IMG/VR virus record: IMGVR_UViG_3300032213_002628
Coordinates: 1 to 33,042 of that record
Reading direction: 5' to 3' (one strand)
Source of the DNA: a virus
DNA: 33,042 nucleotides
A program made the translations under genes and the position numbers. Under the pieces are notes generated by a model that saw only the letters and a list, made by a program, of their open reading frames with translations, did not search any database and was not told the DNA's origin. Positions 6,144 to 15,126 of this stretch are shown one piece after another; positions within the stretch are counted from its first letter, which is position 1; each line of letters starts with the position of its first letter.

Positions 6144-9100
6144 ATGTCCGTTAGTCTCAACATGCCAGCACAAGGCGACGGACCAATCAGCGGCGAGTAC
6201 GTCACACCAGCTCAACTTAGTCTTGAAGCCACCACACGCGCAAACGCCGACATTGCGTTGCAAGATGACATCGACGCTGGCCGCGTTGGCATGTTCATCG
6301 TTCAGCCAAACGGTGAACACCCATTCTTCGAGAGCATCCAAGACGCCATCGACGCAGCAGTCGAAGAAGGCTACGGACCAGCAGAGCCCGCAATAATCCA
6401 GGTGTACCCTGGCACTTACAACGAAGAAGTGACAATCACAACCAGCGGCATTCACGTGCAAGGCGTTGTCACCGGCGGCACCGCAACCACTGGCACATAC
6501 TCAGTGACGCTTGACGGTTCGCTTGCTGTGATGCTTGACGAGAACAGCCAAGGCGTCACCTCTTGGTCACACATTGACATTCATTCGCAAGGTTCAGCTA
6601 TCAGCCTTGTTGACAACGGCGGGTTCTTGACAAAGTTCCTTGTGAGCAACTGCGTTCTTCGCGGGGGTCGTTTCGAAGACGGCTCAAACTTTGCAGTTGT
6701 GACCTCTGACTCTGGCAACCCTCTTTCAGAGCTTCGCATGAGCAACGTGACGGTTTTTACGCAGAACAACTCTGCCATTGGTGTCTTCGTAGCTAACGGC
6801 AAGTTCATCGGCGCCGACCTTGACATCAACGTGCCAAACACAGAAAACGAGTACGGCAAGGCCGTCATGTTCTTGTCTGGCTCTGCCACCAGCTACGCAA
6901 CGCTGAACAACATTGAGACAGTGGGCACCATCGTCCACCAAGCAGTTGCAGCAATGAGCATCAACATGGCTTACATTCGCGGTGGCGCGTTTGGCGCTAC
7001 CAAGTACGCAGCTGTGCAGCACCTGCACACTGGCGCAATGACGATTGCAAACAGCTTCCTCGCTTGTGAGTCTGCCAACGTCATTGAGAACAACAACCAG
7101 GGCCCGGCTTACTATGCCGGCGTGCTTAACTGGTTGAGCCCTCTTCAAACATTGCCAACCAGCGTTGTTCGTTTGCCAGGCGCCCCCGTTGGGCCCCAGG
7201 GTCCTCAAGGGATCCAGGGCGAGCGCGGTTTGCAAGGGATCCAGGGCGAGCGCGGTTTGCAGGGTATCCAAGGCGAGCGCGGTTTGCAGGGTATCCAGGG
7301 CGAGCGTGGCTTGCAAGGTGAAACAGGTTCGAGCGCTTACGAAGTCGCAGTCGCTAATGGTTTCGTTGGTGACGAAGCCGCTTGGTTGCTTTCTCTAATC
7401 GGAACACCTGGTGCAGACGGAAGTGACGGCGCCGACGGCGCCGACGGCGCAAGCGCTTACGAGATTGCCGTTGCAAACGGCTTCACTGGTACGCAGCCAG
7501 AGTGGCTGACCTCTTTGATCGGTCAACCTGGAACCCCAGGCCAAGACGGCAGCAACGGAAACGACGGAGCCGATGGTGCTGACGGCATCGACGGTTTGAG
7601 CGCTTACGAAATAGCAGTTGCCAATGGCTTCACTGGAACGCAACCAGAGTGGGTTGCTTCTTTAGTTGGAGCCCCAGGTCAAGATGGAAACAACGGAGCC
7701 GACGGTGCCGATGGTGCTGACGGCAACAACGGTTTGACGGCTTACGAAGTAGCTGTAGCAAACGGCTTCACCGGCACGCAGCCAGAGTGGCTGAACTCGT
7801 TAGTTGGTCAACCTGGAACCCCAGGGCAAGACGGGAATGATGGAGCCGACGGAGCCGACGGCGCAAACGCTTATGAAGTTGCAGTCGCTGGTGGTTTCAC
7901 TGGGACACAGCCAGAGTGGCTTGCTTCCCTTATCGGAGCGCCAGGTCAAGACGGCAGCGACGGAATAGATGGAGGCAGCGCTTACGAAGTAGCTGTAGCA
8001 AACGGCTTCATCGGCACGCAATCAGAGTGGCTTGCTTCCCTTATCGGAGCGCCAGGTCAAGACGGCAGCAACGGAAACGACGGCGCGGACGGAAACGACG
8101 GCATCGACGGCGCCAGCGCCTATGAGGTTGCTGTTGCAGCAGGTTTCATTGGAACTCAGGGCGAGTGGCTTGCTTCTTTAGTTGGATCCGCCGGACAAGA
8201 CGGAAACGACGGCGCTGACGGAGCCGATGGCAACACAGGCGCTTCAGCCTACGAAGTCGCGGTTGCCGCTGGCTTCATCGGCACGCAATCAGAGTGGCTT
8301 GCTTCCTTGATTGGAGCGCCAGGTCAAGACGGCAGCAACGGAAGCGACGGAGCCGCCGGCGCGGACGGAGCTTCAGCTTACGAAGTAGCAGTCGCAAACG
8401 GCTTCACTGGAACACAGGCCGAGTGGCTTGCCTCTCTTGTTGGAGCAGCTGGACAAGACGGCAGCGATGGAGCAGACGGCAGCAACGGCGCTGACGCTCA
8501 GTGGTTCTGGACTGGCTTGTACAGTGGTGGCCGCGCTTACGGGATCGGCGACGTTGCTTTCCATGACGGCGATTCTTGGTACCGCATAGACGCACACGGC
8601 GGAAACGTTGGTGACACACCTTTCGAAGGCTCTCAGTACTGGAACTTGGTTGCACGCAAAGGCGCCGATGGCAGTGACGGCAATGACGGCGTTGATGGCG
8701 CAAGCGCCTACGAGGTCGCGATTGCCGCCGGCTTCACCGGCACTCAAGCCGAGTGGCTCGCATCCCTTGTTGGATCCACAGGGCAGGATGGCAACGACGG
8801 AGCCGATGGGCTCGACGGCGCAAGCGCTTACGAGATTGCCGTTGCAAACGGCTTCACTGGTACAGAGCTTGAGTGGCTTGCATCGCTTATTGGTCAAACA
8901 GGCAACGACGGCGCAGATGGCAACGACGGCATTGACGGAGCAACCGCCTACGAAGTAGCTGTAGCAAACGGCTTCATTGGTACACAGCCAGAGTGGCTTG
9001 CGTCGCTTGTTGGAGCAGCTGGCCAAGATGGAGCTGACGGAATCGATGGAGCTTCTGCTTACGAGGTTGCCGTCGCTAACGGCTTCACCGGTACAGAGCT

Positions 9101-12100
9101 TGAGTGGTTGACTTCTCTTATTGGCGCAGCTGGTCAAGACGGAAACGACGGCGCAGACGGCATCGATGGCGCTTCAGCTTACGAAGTAGCTGTAGCAAAC
9201 GGCTTTACAGGCACAGAACTCGAATGGCTTGCGTCGCTTGTTGGAGCTCAAGGATCTGACGGCGCAAGCGCTTACGCGGTTTGGGTGGATGCTGGAAACA
9301 CTGGAACCACGGCAGAGTTCCTTGCTTCGTTGATAGGACAAGACGGCAACGACGCGTACGAAGTAGCTGTGGCAAACGGCTTTGTTGGAGATGAAATCAC
9401 GTGGTTGGCTTCGCTTATTGGAGCAACAGGCGCAAGCGCTTATGAAATCGCAGTGGCCGATGGGTTTATCGGAACGCAAGGCGAGTGGCTTGTTTCGCTC
9501 ATTGGTTCAACTGGACAAGATGGCGCAACCGCCTACGAAGTAGCTGTCGACAACGGCTTCACTGGTACACAGCCAGAGTGGCTTGCTTCACTTGTCGGAG
9601 CCGACGGCACTGACGGAATAGACGGCATTGACGGCATCAACGGCGCTTCAGCTTATGAAGTAGCTGTCAACAACGGTTTCGTTGGAACGCAGGTTGAGTG
9701 GTTGACAGCGCTCAACGGAGACCCAGGCGCCGACGGCATCGACGGCATTGATGGAATCGACGGAGCTACAGCTTACGAAATCGCAGTTGGAAACGGCTTC
9801 ATTGGCACAGAGGCCGAATGGCTGACCTCTTTGATTGGCGCCCCCGGAAGCCCAGGAACCCCAGGCCAAGACGGAGCCGACGGAGCAGACGGCAACACAG
9901 GCGCAAATGCTTATGAAGTTGCAGTCGCTGGTGGTTTCACTGGCACACAGCCAGAGTGGCTTGCATCCTTGATTGGAGCACCTGGTGCAGACGGAGCAGA
10001 CGGCAACACAGGCGCAAGCGCTTACGAAGTAGCGGTTGCCGATGGCTTCATTGGGGACGAAGCTGCTTGGCTTGCCTCGTTGATTGGCCCGCAAGGCCCT
10101 GCTGGTTCCTTTGGCGGCGCGGTGTTTGGCTACAAGTACAGCACCAACACATCAAACACAGACCCTGGTTCTGGCTACTTGAAGTTCAACGCGGCGCTTA
10201 GCTCTGCTGTCGCTCTCTACATCGATCATGAGGACAGTTCAGCTGTTGATGCTTCCGCGTATCTTCAAACGATTGATGACAGCACCTCATTGATCAAGGG
10301 CCACTTCAAAATAACTGAAGTAGGCGCGCCGAACAACTTCGTGTACTACGCCATCAACGGCGTGCACACGCACACCGGCACCTACTTTGAAGTGCCAGTC
10401 ATGTACCTAGCTGGTTCAGTTGCCACAATCGCCAACAACGCAGACGTGAACATCACGTTCGTGCGCACAGGCGACCGCGGCGACAACGGCTTAGGCGGCA
10501 CGGTTGCAGCTTACGGCTCATTCTACTCGACGCTGGACCAGCCAATGGTTTCGATTACTCAAGGCCAGCCAGTCAAGTTCGACTCAATCAACGTAGCAAG
10601 CGCCGTTGCTCTTGAGTCAAACGGCACAGCTTTGACGCACCTGACGATCACCGAAACTGGCACCTATCACATCGGCTTCGCCGGTCAACTGTTTGACAAC
10701 TCAACTTCTAACACCTTGCACACGGCAACGTTCTGGCTTGTCAAGAACGGAAGCACCGCACTGGCTACAGCCTTTGACTCGGCAGTCTCAAAAGGACACC
10801 CAGCTCTCATCAACTGGGATTATCAAGTCGAAGCCGCCGCCGGCGACTACTATGAAGTGTATTGGAACGCGTCAAGCACCGAAGTAAGGCTTGATTTCCT
10901 TAGCGTTCAAAGCAACCCCGCCCGCCCTTCAGTTCCTTCTGCGTTCGTTGTTGTTGAGCAAGTCACGTTTACACAAGCTGGAGCAGACGGCGCAGATGGC
11001 GCTGACGGAGCAGACGGCGCAAGCGCTTACGAAGTAGCTGTAGCAAACGGCTTCACCGGTACGCAAGTTGAGTGGTTGGCAAGCTTGATTGGCGCCGCAG
11101 GCGCAGACGGCATTGACGCCAACCGCATTCTCAGCGGCAACTCTTGGCCAGACGTGAATGTTGGCAACGAAGGCGACTTCTTCCTCTACACGTTCCAAGA
11201 CGAGTTCAGCAACGAAGCCTACATCATCGGCCCCAAAGCCGTTCCGCCAAACATCATCTGGCCAAGTGACCCCGGCTATGACATGGGCAGCAACAACCCA
11301 GCTGCCCCGCCTGACCTTGAGACAAACCTTTCTGGTCTGTACTTGAACACTTCAACGTTTGAGGTGTTTGCGTGGGACTCTGCGACATGGGTGTCAGTTG
11401 GGACAGCAATCACAGGCTCAACGCCCCCGAGCGACGAAGTTGGCACGATTGACTCGTACTACTTCGACACTTCTGGCTTCGATCTTTACGGACCCAAAGT
11501 TGAAGATTCTTGGCCAAACTCAACCAGCTTGACAGGCCCTCAAGGCCCGCAAGGAACCGCTGGCCAGACAGGTCAAAACGGCAACACAATCTACTCAATC
11601 GTGGGCGCACCGCTTGCACTTCTTGGCCGCGTTGGCGAGTATGCCATGGACGTCACAAACAAGAACTTCTATGGACCCAAGACCTCGCACCCAACCACCC
11701 CGTGGTCAAACGTGTTCAGTATGGTTGGTCCAAAGGGCGACACTGGTGAAACCGGCACGGCTGGTTCGTCTGCTTACCAAATCGCTGTCGCGGCTGGCTA
11801 CACCGGCACGCAGTCACAATGGCTTGCTTCACTTGTCGGTGAAAAGGGCGACACCGGCAACACCGGAGAAACAGGCAGCTCAGGCTTGTCTGCTTACCAA
11901 GTTGCCGTCGCCAACGGGTACACCGGCACGCAGTCACAATGGCTTGCTTCACTTGTCGGTGAAAAGGGCGACACCGGAAACACAGGCTCAAGCGCTTATC
12001 AAGTGGCTGTGGCAAACGGCTTCAGCGGCACAGAAGGTCAGTGGCTCACTACCTTGATCGGTGCCCCTGGCGCAAACGGTCAAGACGCGAGCTTAGTGCC

Positions 12101-12926
12101 CACGCACTTCTACGGCAGCGGCATTGACGGCGATGCAACAATCTCTTCAAACACAACCCTTTCACAAGTTCGTGAATACGAAAACCTGACGGTTTCTGCT
12201 GGTGTGACCTTGAACACAGGAGGCTACCCGCTGTTCGTTCGAGGAACACTGACGCTTGGTGCCAACGCTGTGATTTATCGCGACGGCAACAACGCCAGCG
12301 GCATCACTGCCGGTACTGGTCTTGCAGCTAACATCCTTGGCGGCTCTGTTGCCGGCGGCGCAGGCTCAAGTGCTGGAGATGCTTCAGACGGAGTAGCCAC
12401 AACAAACAGCCTTGGCGGTAATGGCGGCGGGTTTGCGTCCAGCTTTGCAGGAGCTAGCGGAACAGCAACGCGCCCAGTTGGTGGATTTGGCGGAGTTTCC
12501 AACGCAACTAACCTGACATCACTCACAACTGGCAACGTCTATGTGGGCGCATCGGCAAACACTAAGCTCACAGGCGGAGCTGGCGGCGGTGGCGGTGGCG
12601 CGGCAAGCGGCACTGGATCAACAGGCGGCGGCGGTGGCGGCGGTGGCGGCGTTGTTGTTGTTTTTGCTTTCAGCATCGTTGCTGGTTCTGGTTCACGCAT
12701 CACTGCCAACGGCGGCAACGGCGCAAACGCCAGCGGCACAACAGCAGCAGGCGGCTCTGGCGGCGGCGGCGGTTTCTGTGCAGTTATCTCAAGCGCAGCA
12801 AAACCAGCTGCTTTGACACATACGGCTTTGGGCGGCACCGGCGGGTCAAAAGTTGGCTCTGGCGCACAATACACAGACGGCGCAGCAGGCAGCGATGGCA
12901 TCGCACGCTTCTACGTCTGGCACTAA
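6144..12926 (+). CDS. Giant collagen-like modular tail fibre (2,260 aa)
   Basis: By far the largest gene, about 20% of the genome. A short N-terminal segment is followed by a probable right-handed beta-helix of pectin-lyase type (about 50-335; it starts FFESIQDAIDAA and VYPGTY). Collagen-like G-X-Y repeats begin near 349. From about 394 to 1970 there are 26 copies of a roughly 25-residue module (AYEVAVANGFTGTQPEWLASL) joined by short collagen runs. Insertions are a carbohydrate-binding-like WTGLYSGG...GD..Y module (about 779-839), a C1q/TNF-like beta domain (about 1320-1610) and a Gly/Asp-rich spacer (about 1655-1790). The last 200 residues are extremely Gly-rich, like adhesin tips. It is expected to be a trimeric, host-binding fibre. 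Its place between terminase and portal, far from the tail genes, is unusual. Confidence 0.93.
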   Translation: MSVSLNMPAQGDGPISGEYVTPAQLSLEATTRANADIALQDDIDAGRVGMFIVQPNGEHPFFESIQDAIDAAVEEGYGPAEPAIIQVYPGTYNEEVTITTSGIHVQGVVTGGTATTGTYSVTLDGSLAVMLDENSQGVTSWSHIDIHSQGSAISLVDNGGFLTKFLVSNCVLRGGRFEDGSNFAVVTSDSGNPLSELRMSNVTVFTQNNSAIGVFVANGKFIGADLDINVPNTENEYGKAVMFLSGSATSYATLNNIETVGTIVHQAVAAMSINMAYIRGGAFGATKYAAVQHLHTGAMTIANSFLACESANVIENNNQGPAYYAGVLNWLSPLQTLPTSVVRLPGAPVGPQGPQGIQGERGLQGIQGERGLQGIQGERGLQGIQGERGLQGETGSSAYEVAVANGFVGDEAAWLLSLIGTPGADGSDGADGADGASAYEIAVANGFTGTQPEWLTSLIGQPGTPGQDGSNGNDGADGADGIDGLSAYEIAVANGFTGTQPEWVASLVGAPGQDGNNGADGADGADGNNGLTAYEVAVANGFTGTQPEWLNSLVGQPGTPGQDGNDGADGADGANAYEVAVAGGFTGTQPEWLASLIGAPGQDGSDGIDGGSAYEVAVANGFIGTQSEWLASLIGAPGQDGSNGNDGADGNDGIDGASAYEVAVAAGFIGTQGEWLASLVGSAGQDGNDGADGADGNTGASAYEVAVAAGFIGTQSEWLASLIGAPGQDGSNGSDGAAGADGASAYEVAVANGFTGTQAEWLASLVGAAGQDGSDGADGSNGADAQWFWTGLYSGGRAYGIGDVAFHDGDSWYRIDAHGGNVGDTPFEGSQYWNLVARKGADGSDGNDGVDGASAYEVAIAAGFTGTQAEWLASLVGSTGQDGNDGADGLDGASAYEIAVANGFTGTELEWLASLIGQTGNDGADGNDGIDGATAYEVAVANGFIGTQPEWLASLVGAAGQDGADGIDGASAYEVAVANGFTGTELEWLTSLIGAAGQDGNDGADGIDGASAYEVAVANGFTGTELEWLASLVGAQGSDGASAYAVWVDAGNTGTTAEFLASLIGQDGNDAYEVAVANGFVGDEITWLASLIGATGASAYEIAVADGFIGTQGEWLVSLIGSTGQDGATAYEVAVDNGFTGTQPEWLASLVGADGTDGIDGIDGINGASAYEVAVNNGFVGTQVEWLTALNGDPGADGIDGIDGIDGATAYEIAVGNGFIGTEAEWLTSLIGAPGSPGTPGQDGADGADGNTGANAYEVAVAGGFTGTQPEWLASLIGAPGADGADGNTGASAYEVAVADGFIGDEAAWLASLIGPQGPAGSFGGAVFGYKYSTNTSNTDPGSGYLKFNAALSSAVALYIDHEDSSAVDASAYLQTIDDSTSLIKGHFKITEVGAPNNFVYYAINGVHTHTGTYFEVPVMYLAGSVATIANNADVNITFVRTGDRGDNGLGGTVAAYGSFYSTLDQPMVSITQGQPVKFDSINVASAVALESNGTALTHLTITETGTYHIGFAGQLFDNSTSNTLHTATFWLVKNGSTALATAFDSAVSKGHPALINWDYQVEAAAGDYYEVYWNASSTEVRLDFLSVQSNPARPSVPSAFVVVEQVTFTQAGADGADGADGADGASAYEVAVANGFTGTQVEWLASLIGAAGADGIDANRILSGNSWPDVNVGNEGDFFLYTFQDEFSNEAYIIGPKAVPPNIIWPSDPGYDMGSNNPAAPPDLETNLSGLYLNTSTFEVFAWDSATWVSVGTAITGSTPPSDEVGTIDSYYFDTSGFDLYGPKVEDSWPNSTSLTGPQGPQGTAGQTGQNGNTIYSIVGAPLALLGRVGEYAMDVTNKNFYGPKTSHPTTPWSNVFSMVGPKGDTGETGTAGSSAYQIAVAAGYTGTQSQWLASLVGEKGDTGNTGETGSSGLSAYQVAVANGYTGTQSQWLASLVGEKGDTGNTGSSAYQVAVANGFSGTEGQWLTTLIGAPGANGQDASLVPTHFYGSGIDGDATISSNTTLSQVREYENLTVSAGVTLNTGGYPLFVRGTLTLGANAVIYRDGNNASGITAGTGLAANILGGSVAGGAGSSAGDASDGVATTNSLGGNGGGFASSFAGASGTATRPVGGFGGVSNATNLTSLTTGNVYVGASANTKLTGGAGGGGGGAASGTGSTGGGGGGGGGVVVVFAFSIVAGSGSRITANGGNGANASGTTAAGGSGGGGGFCAVISSAAKPAALTHTALGGTGGSKVGSGAQYTDGAAGSDGIARFYVWH
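7209..7316 (+). repeat. Four tandem 27-bp repeats encoding collagen-like triplets
   Basis: Four adjacent copies (7209, 7236, 7263, 7290) of a 27-bp unit encode G-I-Q-G-E-R-G-L-Q. Copies 1 and 2 are identical; copies 3 and 4 differ at a few third-codon positions. They form the first collagen-like stretch of the fibre. Such perfect in-frame repeats let fibre length change by slippage or recombination. Confidence 0.9.
7327..12060 (+). repeat. 26 degenerate repeats of the AYEVAVANGF...EWLASL module
   Basis: Reading the protein gives 26 copies of a module of pattern AYEVAVxxGFxGTxxEWLASLxG, each followed by 3 to 24 residues of G-X-Y repeats rich in Asp (GADG, GIDG). Copies 1-22 lie between about 7327 and 10090, copy 23 near 11020 and copies 24-26 between about 11765 and 12060. 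The last three have Gln in place of Glu (AYQ, SQWLASL) and Lys/Thr-rich collagen runs (GEKGDTGNTG), so they form a second sub-family. Confidence 0.9.
11799..11977 (+). repeat. 59-bp exact direct repeat within the fibre gene
   Basis: The 59 bases at 11799-11857 recur exactly at 11919-11977, 120 bases later, while the flanking codons differ. A 47-bp identical pair also occurs at 7912-7958 and 8023-8069. Exact DNA identity including third-codon positions points to recent duplication or gene conversion between modules. Confidence 0.88.
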
Positions 12927-12940
12927 GCAAGGCAGGACTC

Positions 12941-13153
12941 ATGAAAGCATGGCAAAGAGTAGCGGTAAAACGCCAAGTGATCGTCAACCTCGAAACAGGC
13001 GTGGCGTTCAAGGGCGTGCTTTACCGGCAAGACGGTCCGCTCTTGGTGCTATGCAACGCACAGCTTCTTGAACCAGGGCAACACCCCGTCGAGATGGCCG
13101 GCGAAGTAGTGATCGAGCGCACGCGCGTCGACTTCATTCAGGTCGTGAACTAA
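12941..13153 (+). CDS. Small Sm-like protein preceding the portal gene (70 aa)
   Basis: A 70-aa, mostly beta protein: a basic start (MKAWQRVAVKRQ), then a pattern typical of Sm/LSm folds (VIVNLETGVAFKGVLYRQDG, PLLVLCNAQLL) ending with GEVVIERTRVDFIQVV. Very similar small proteins precede portal genes in many actinophages, but their job is not established. AGGA lies just before the ATG, and the stop overlaps the portal start (TAATG). The fold assignment is by pattern only. Confidence 0.75.
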   Translation: MKAWQRVAVKRQVIVNLETGVAFKGVLYRQDGPLLVLCNAQLLEPGQHPVEMAGEVVIERTRVDFIQVVN

Positions 13154-15126
13154 TGGCAGTTGTACAAAGCGAGAGCGGACTGCTTGCAGTTGGCGTCTCA
13201 ACGAAGGCCAACGGCAATAACCCGTTCATGACGTTGTTTGACGGAGACGGCAAGACACTGGCCGAGCTCTACAAAACCCAGCCAGAAGTTCGCGCCTGCG
13301 TTGACTTTCTTTCGCGCAACATTGGGCAACTTCCTCTGCACGCGTTTGAGCGCATCAGTGACAACGACCGCACCCGCATCACTGGCACAGAGCTCACTGC
13401 AACGCTGGAAGCCCCTGCGCCTGGCGTCACTAAGACTCGCTGGCTCACCGAGCTGGTCAGCGACTTGGCAGTGCACGGCAACAGCTATCACCTTAAGGTT
13501 CGCTCTGGCGACAAGTTGGCCCTGGTTCGCCTGCCGCCTGCCATGATTGAAGTCGAAGGCAACTGGCTTAGGCCTGAGCTCTACACAGTCAAAGGCTCAA
13601 ACAAGCAGCAGACCTACAAGCGCGACCAGATTGTACACATTCAGTTCGGCTACAACCCCGACGACCCACGCGTTGGACTCTCGCCGCTTGAGACGTTGCG
13701 CACTGTGCTGGCTGAACAAGCAGCCGCCGGCAAATACCGCGAAAGCTACTGGAAGAACGCTGCTCGCATGGGAGGCGTGATTGAGCGCCCACAAGGTGCA
13801 CCCGTCTGGAGCGAGACAGCACGTTCGCGCTTCAAGGCCGACTGGGATGCGCAGAACACTGGCGCCGCGTCTTCTGGCCGCACGGCAATCCTAGAAGAAG
13901 GCATGACGTTCAAAACCTCTTCGTTCTCTGCCCGTGACAGCCAGTACATGGAGAGCTTTCAACTAACCCGCGAAGTCGTGGCGACTGCTTACGGCATACC
14001 CATTGGCTTGCTTGGCTTGGGCACCTTCACCTACGCGTCGCTGTCTGAGCAACACCGCCAGCTCTACGCTGACTGTTTGGCGCCGTGGCTTGTCCTCATT
14101 CAAGAAGAGCTCGAGCAGCAGCTGCTACCTGAGTTCTTGACAACGCCTGGCATCTACTTGGAGTTCTCAATCGACGCCAAGTTGCAAGGCAGCTTGCTGG
14201 AGCGTGCGCAGATCTTCCAGGCAACGGTTGGTGCCCCTTACATCACCCGCAACGAGGCACGCGCAAAGCTCAACCTTCCTGCCATTGACGGCGGCGACGA
14301 GCTTGTCACGCCTTTGAACGTTCTCACCGGCGGACAGGCAAGCCCTCAAGACAGCGTCCCAACCGAGCGCATTCTGGAGACCCCAAAGTCAGCAGAGCCA
14401 ACAGTCTCAACCGTTGAGCCTGACTCAGCAAAGGCGCTCAAAGCACAAGACCGCAACGAGCGCGTGCGCCAGTTCGTACGACAGCGTGACCGCAAGGCAA
14501 ACGCTCTGGCTGCCGTGATTGCAAAGGCCGTCGAACGCCAACGCAACATCACCCTTTCAAAGCTTGGCGCAAAGGCAGCACCAGCTGCCGCGTTTGACCG
14601 TAAGCGCTTTGCCAAGGAACTTGCAGCTGACCTTGAGCCCCAGCTTGTCGAGATTGCAGGAGCGTTTGGCACCGACGTGGCCGACCGCTATGGCGTAAAC
14701 TTCAATCCCAAAGGCATGCAGAACTTCAACAAGGCTTTGAGCAAGGGCGCAGCTGACCAGTTTGCGCTCTCGCTGAACGGCGCGATTGACGACGCTTGGG
14801 ATGATGAAGAAGACCCGCAAGCAGCAGTCACGGCAGCGTTTGACAAGCAAGACAGCCACGGCGCCATGATTGCTCTCTCTCTTGTCACCACAGTAGCAAC
14901 CACTGCCCGAGCTGAAGCTGCCGGCAGCGCTAACGCGTTCAAGACGTGGATCGTGACAGCACCAAACCCACGCGAAAGCCATGCGGCTCTTGACGGTGTC
15001 ACCATTCCATTCAACGAGACGTTCAGCAACGGCTTACGTTGGCCTGGAGACAGCGCCGCTGACAACGCCGACGAGAAGGCCGGATGCACCTGCGTGCTCG
15101 AGTTCGACTTTGAGGGCGTCCAATAA
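13153..15126 (+). CDS. Portal protein fused to a MuF-like head morphogenesis domain
   Basis: A 657-aa protein. Residues 30-410 match HK97-family portals: an N-terminal VRACVDFLSRNIGQLP motif, LAVHGNSYHL, the IVHIQFGYNPDDPRVGLSPL segment, and a late AYGIPIGLLGLG and YITRNEARAKLNLP. After an Ala/Lys/Arg-rich helical region (430-580), the C-terminus (about 595-657) is MuF-like, with RESHAALDG, a PGD and a closing CTCVLEF. The portal forms the DNA entry ring; MuF domains are minor head components often fused to portals in actinophages. It starts at ATG 13153, overlapping the preceding stop by one base. Confidence 0.93.
   Translation: MAVVQSESGLLAVGVSTKANGNNPFMTLFDGDGKTLAELYKTQPEVRACVDFLSRNIGQLPLHAFERISDNDRTRITGTELTATLEAPAPGVTKTRWLTELVSDLAVHGNSYHLKVRSGDKLALVRLPPAMIEVEGNWLRPELYTVKGSNKQQTYKRDQIVHIQFGYNPDDPRVGLSPLETLRTVLAEQAAAGKYRESYWKNAARMGGVIERPQGAPVWSETARSRFKADWDAQNTGAASSGRTAILEEGMTFKTSSFSARDSQYMESFQLTREVVATAYGIPIGLLGLGTFTYASLSEQHRQLYADCLAPWLVLIQEELEQQLLPEFLTTPGIYLEFSIDAKLQGSLLERAQIFQATVGAPYITRNEARAKLNLPAIDGGDELVTPLNVLTGGQASPQDSVPTERILETPKSAEPTVSTVEPDSAKALKAQDRNERVRQFVRQRDRKANALAAVIAKAVERQRNITLSKLGAKAAPAAAFDRKRFAKELAADLEPQLVEIAGAFGTDVADRYGVNFNPKGMQNFNKALSKGAADQFALSLNGAIDDAWDDEEDPQAAVTAAFDKQDSHGAMIALSLVTTVATTARAEAAGSANAFKTWIVTAPNPRESHAALDGVTIPFNETFSNGLRWPGDSAADNADEKAGCTCVLEFDFEGVQ

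Noticed and set aside
7209-7316. Possible CRISPR array (regular 27-bp repeats)
   Set aside because: The copies are directly adjacent without spacers and encode collagen-like triplets in the fibre frame.
8373-9137. Long leftward open frame opposite the collagen-like modules
   Set aside because: It is the antisense reading of repetitive G-X-Y and AYEVAVANGF codons. It repeats the same Cys/Ser-rich pattern and has no start signal.
12539-12901. Pro-rich leftward frame under the Gly-rich fibre tip
   Set aside because: Poly-Pro is simply the complement of poly-Gly codons. No start context.
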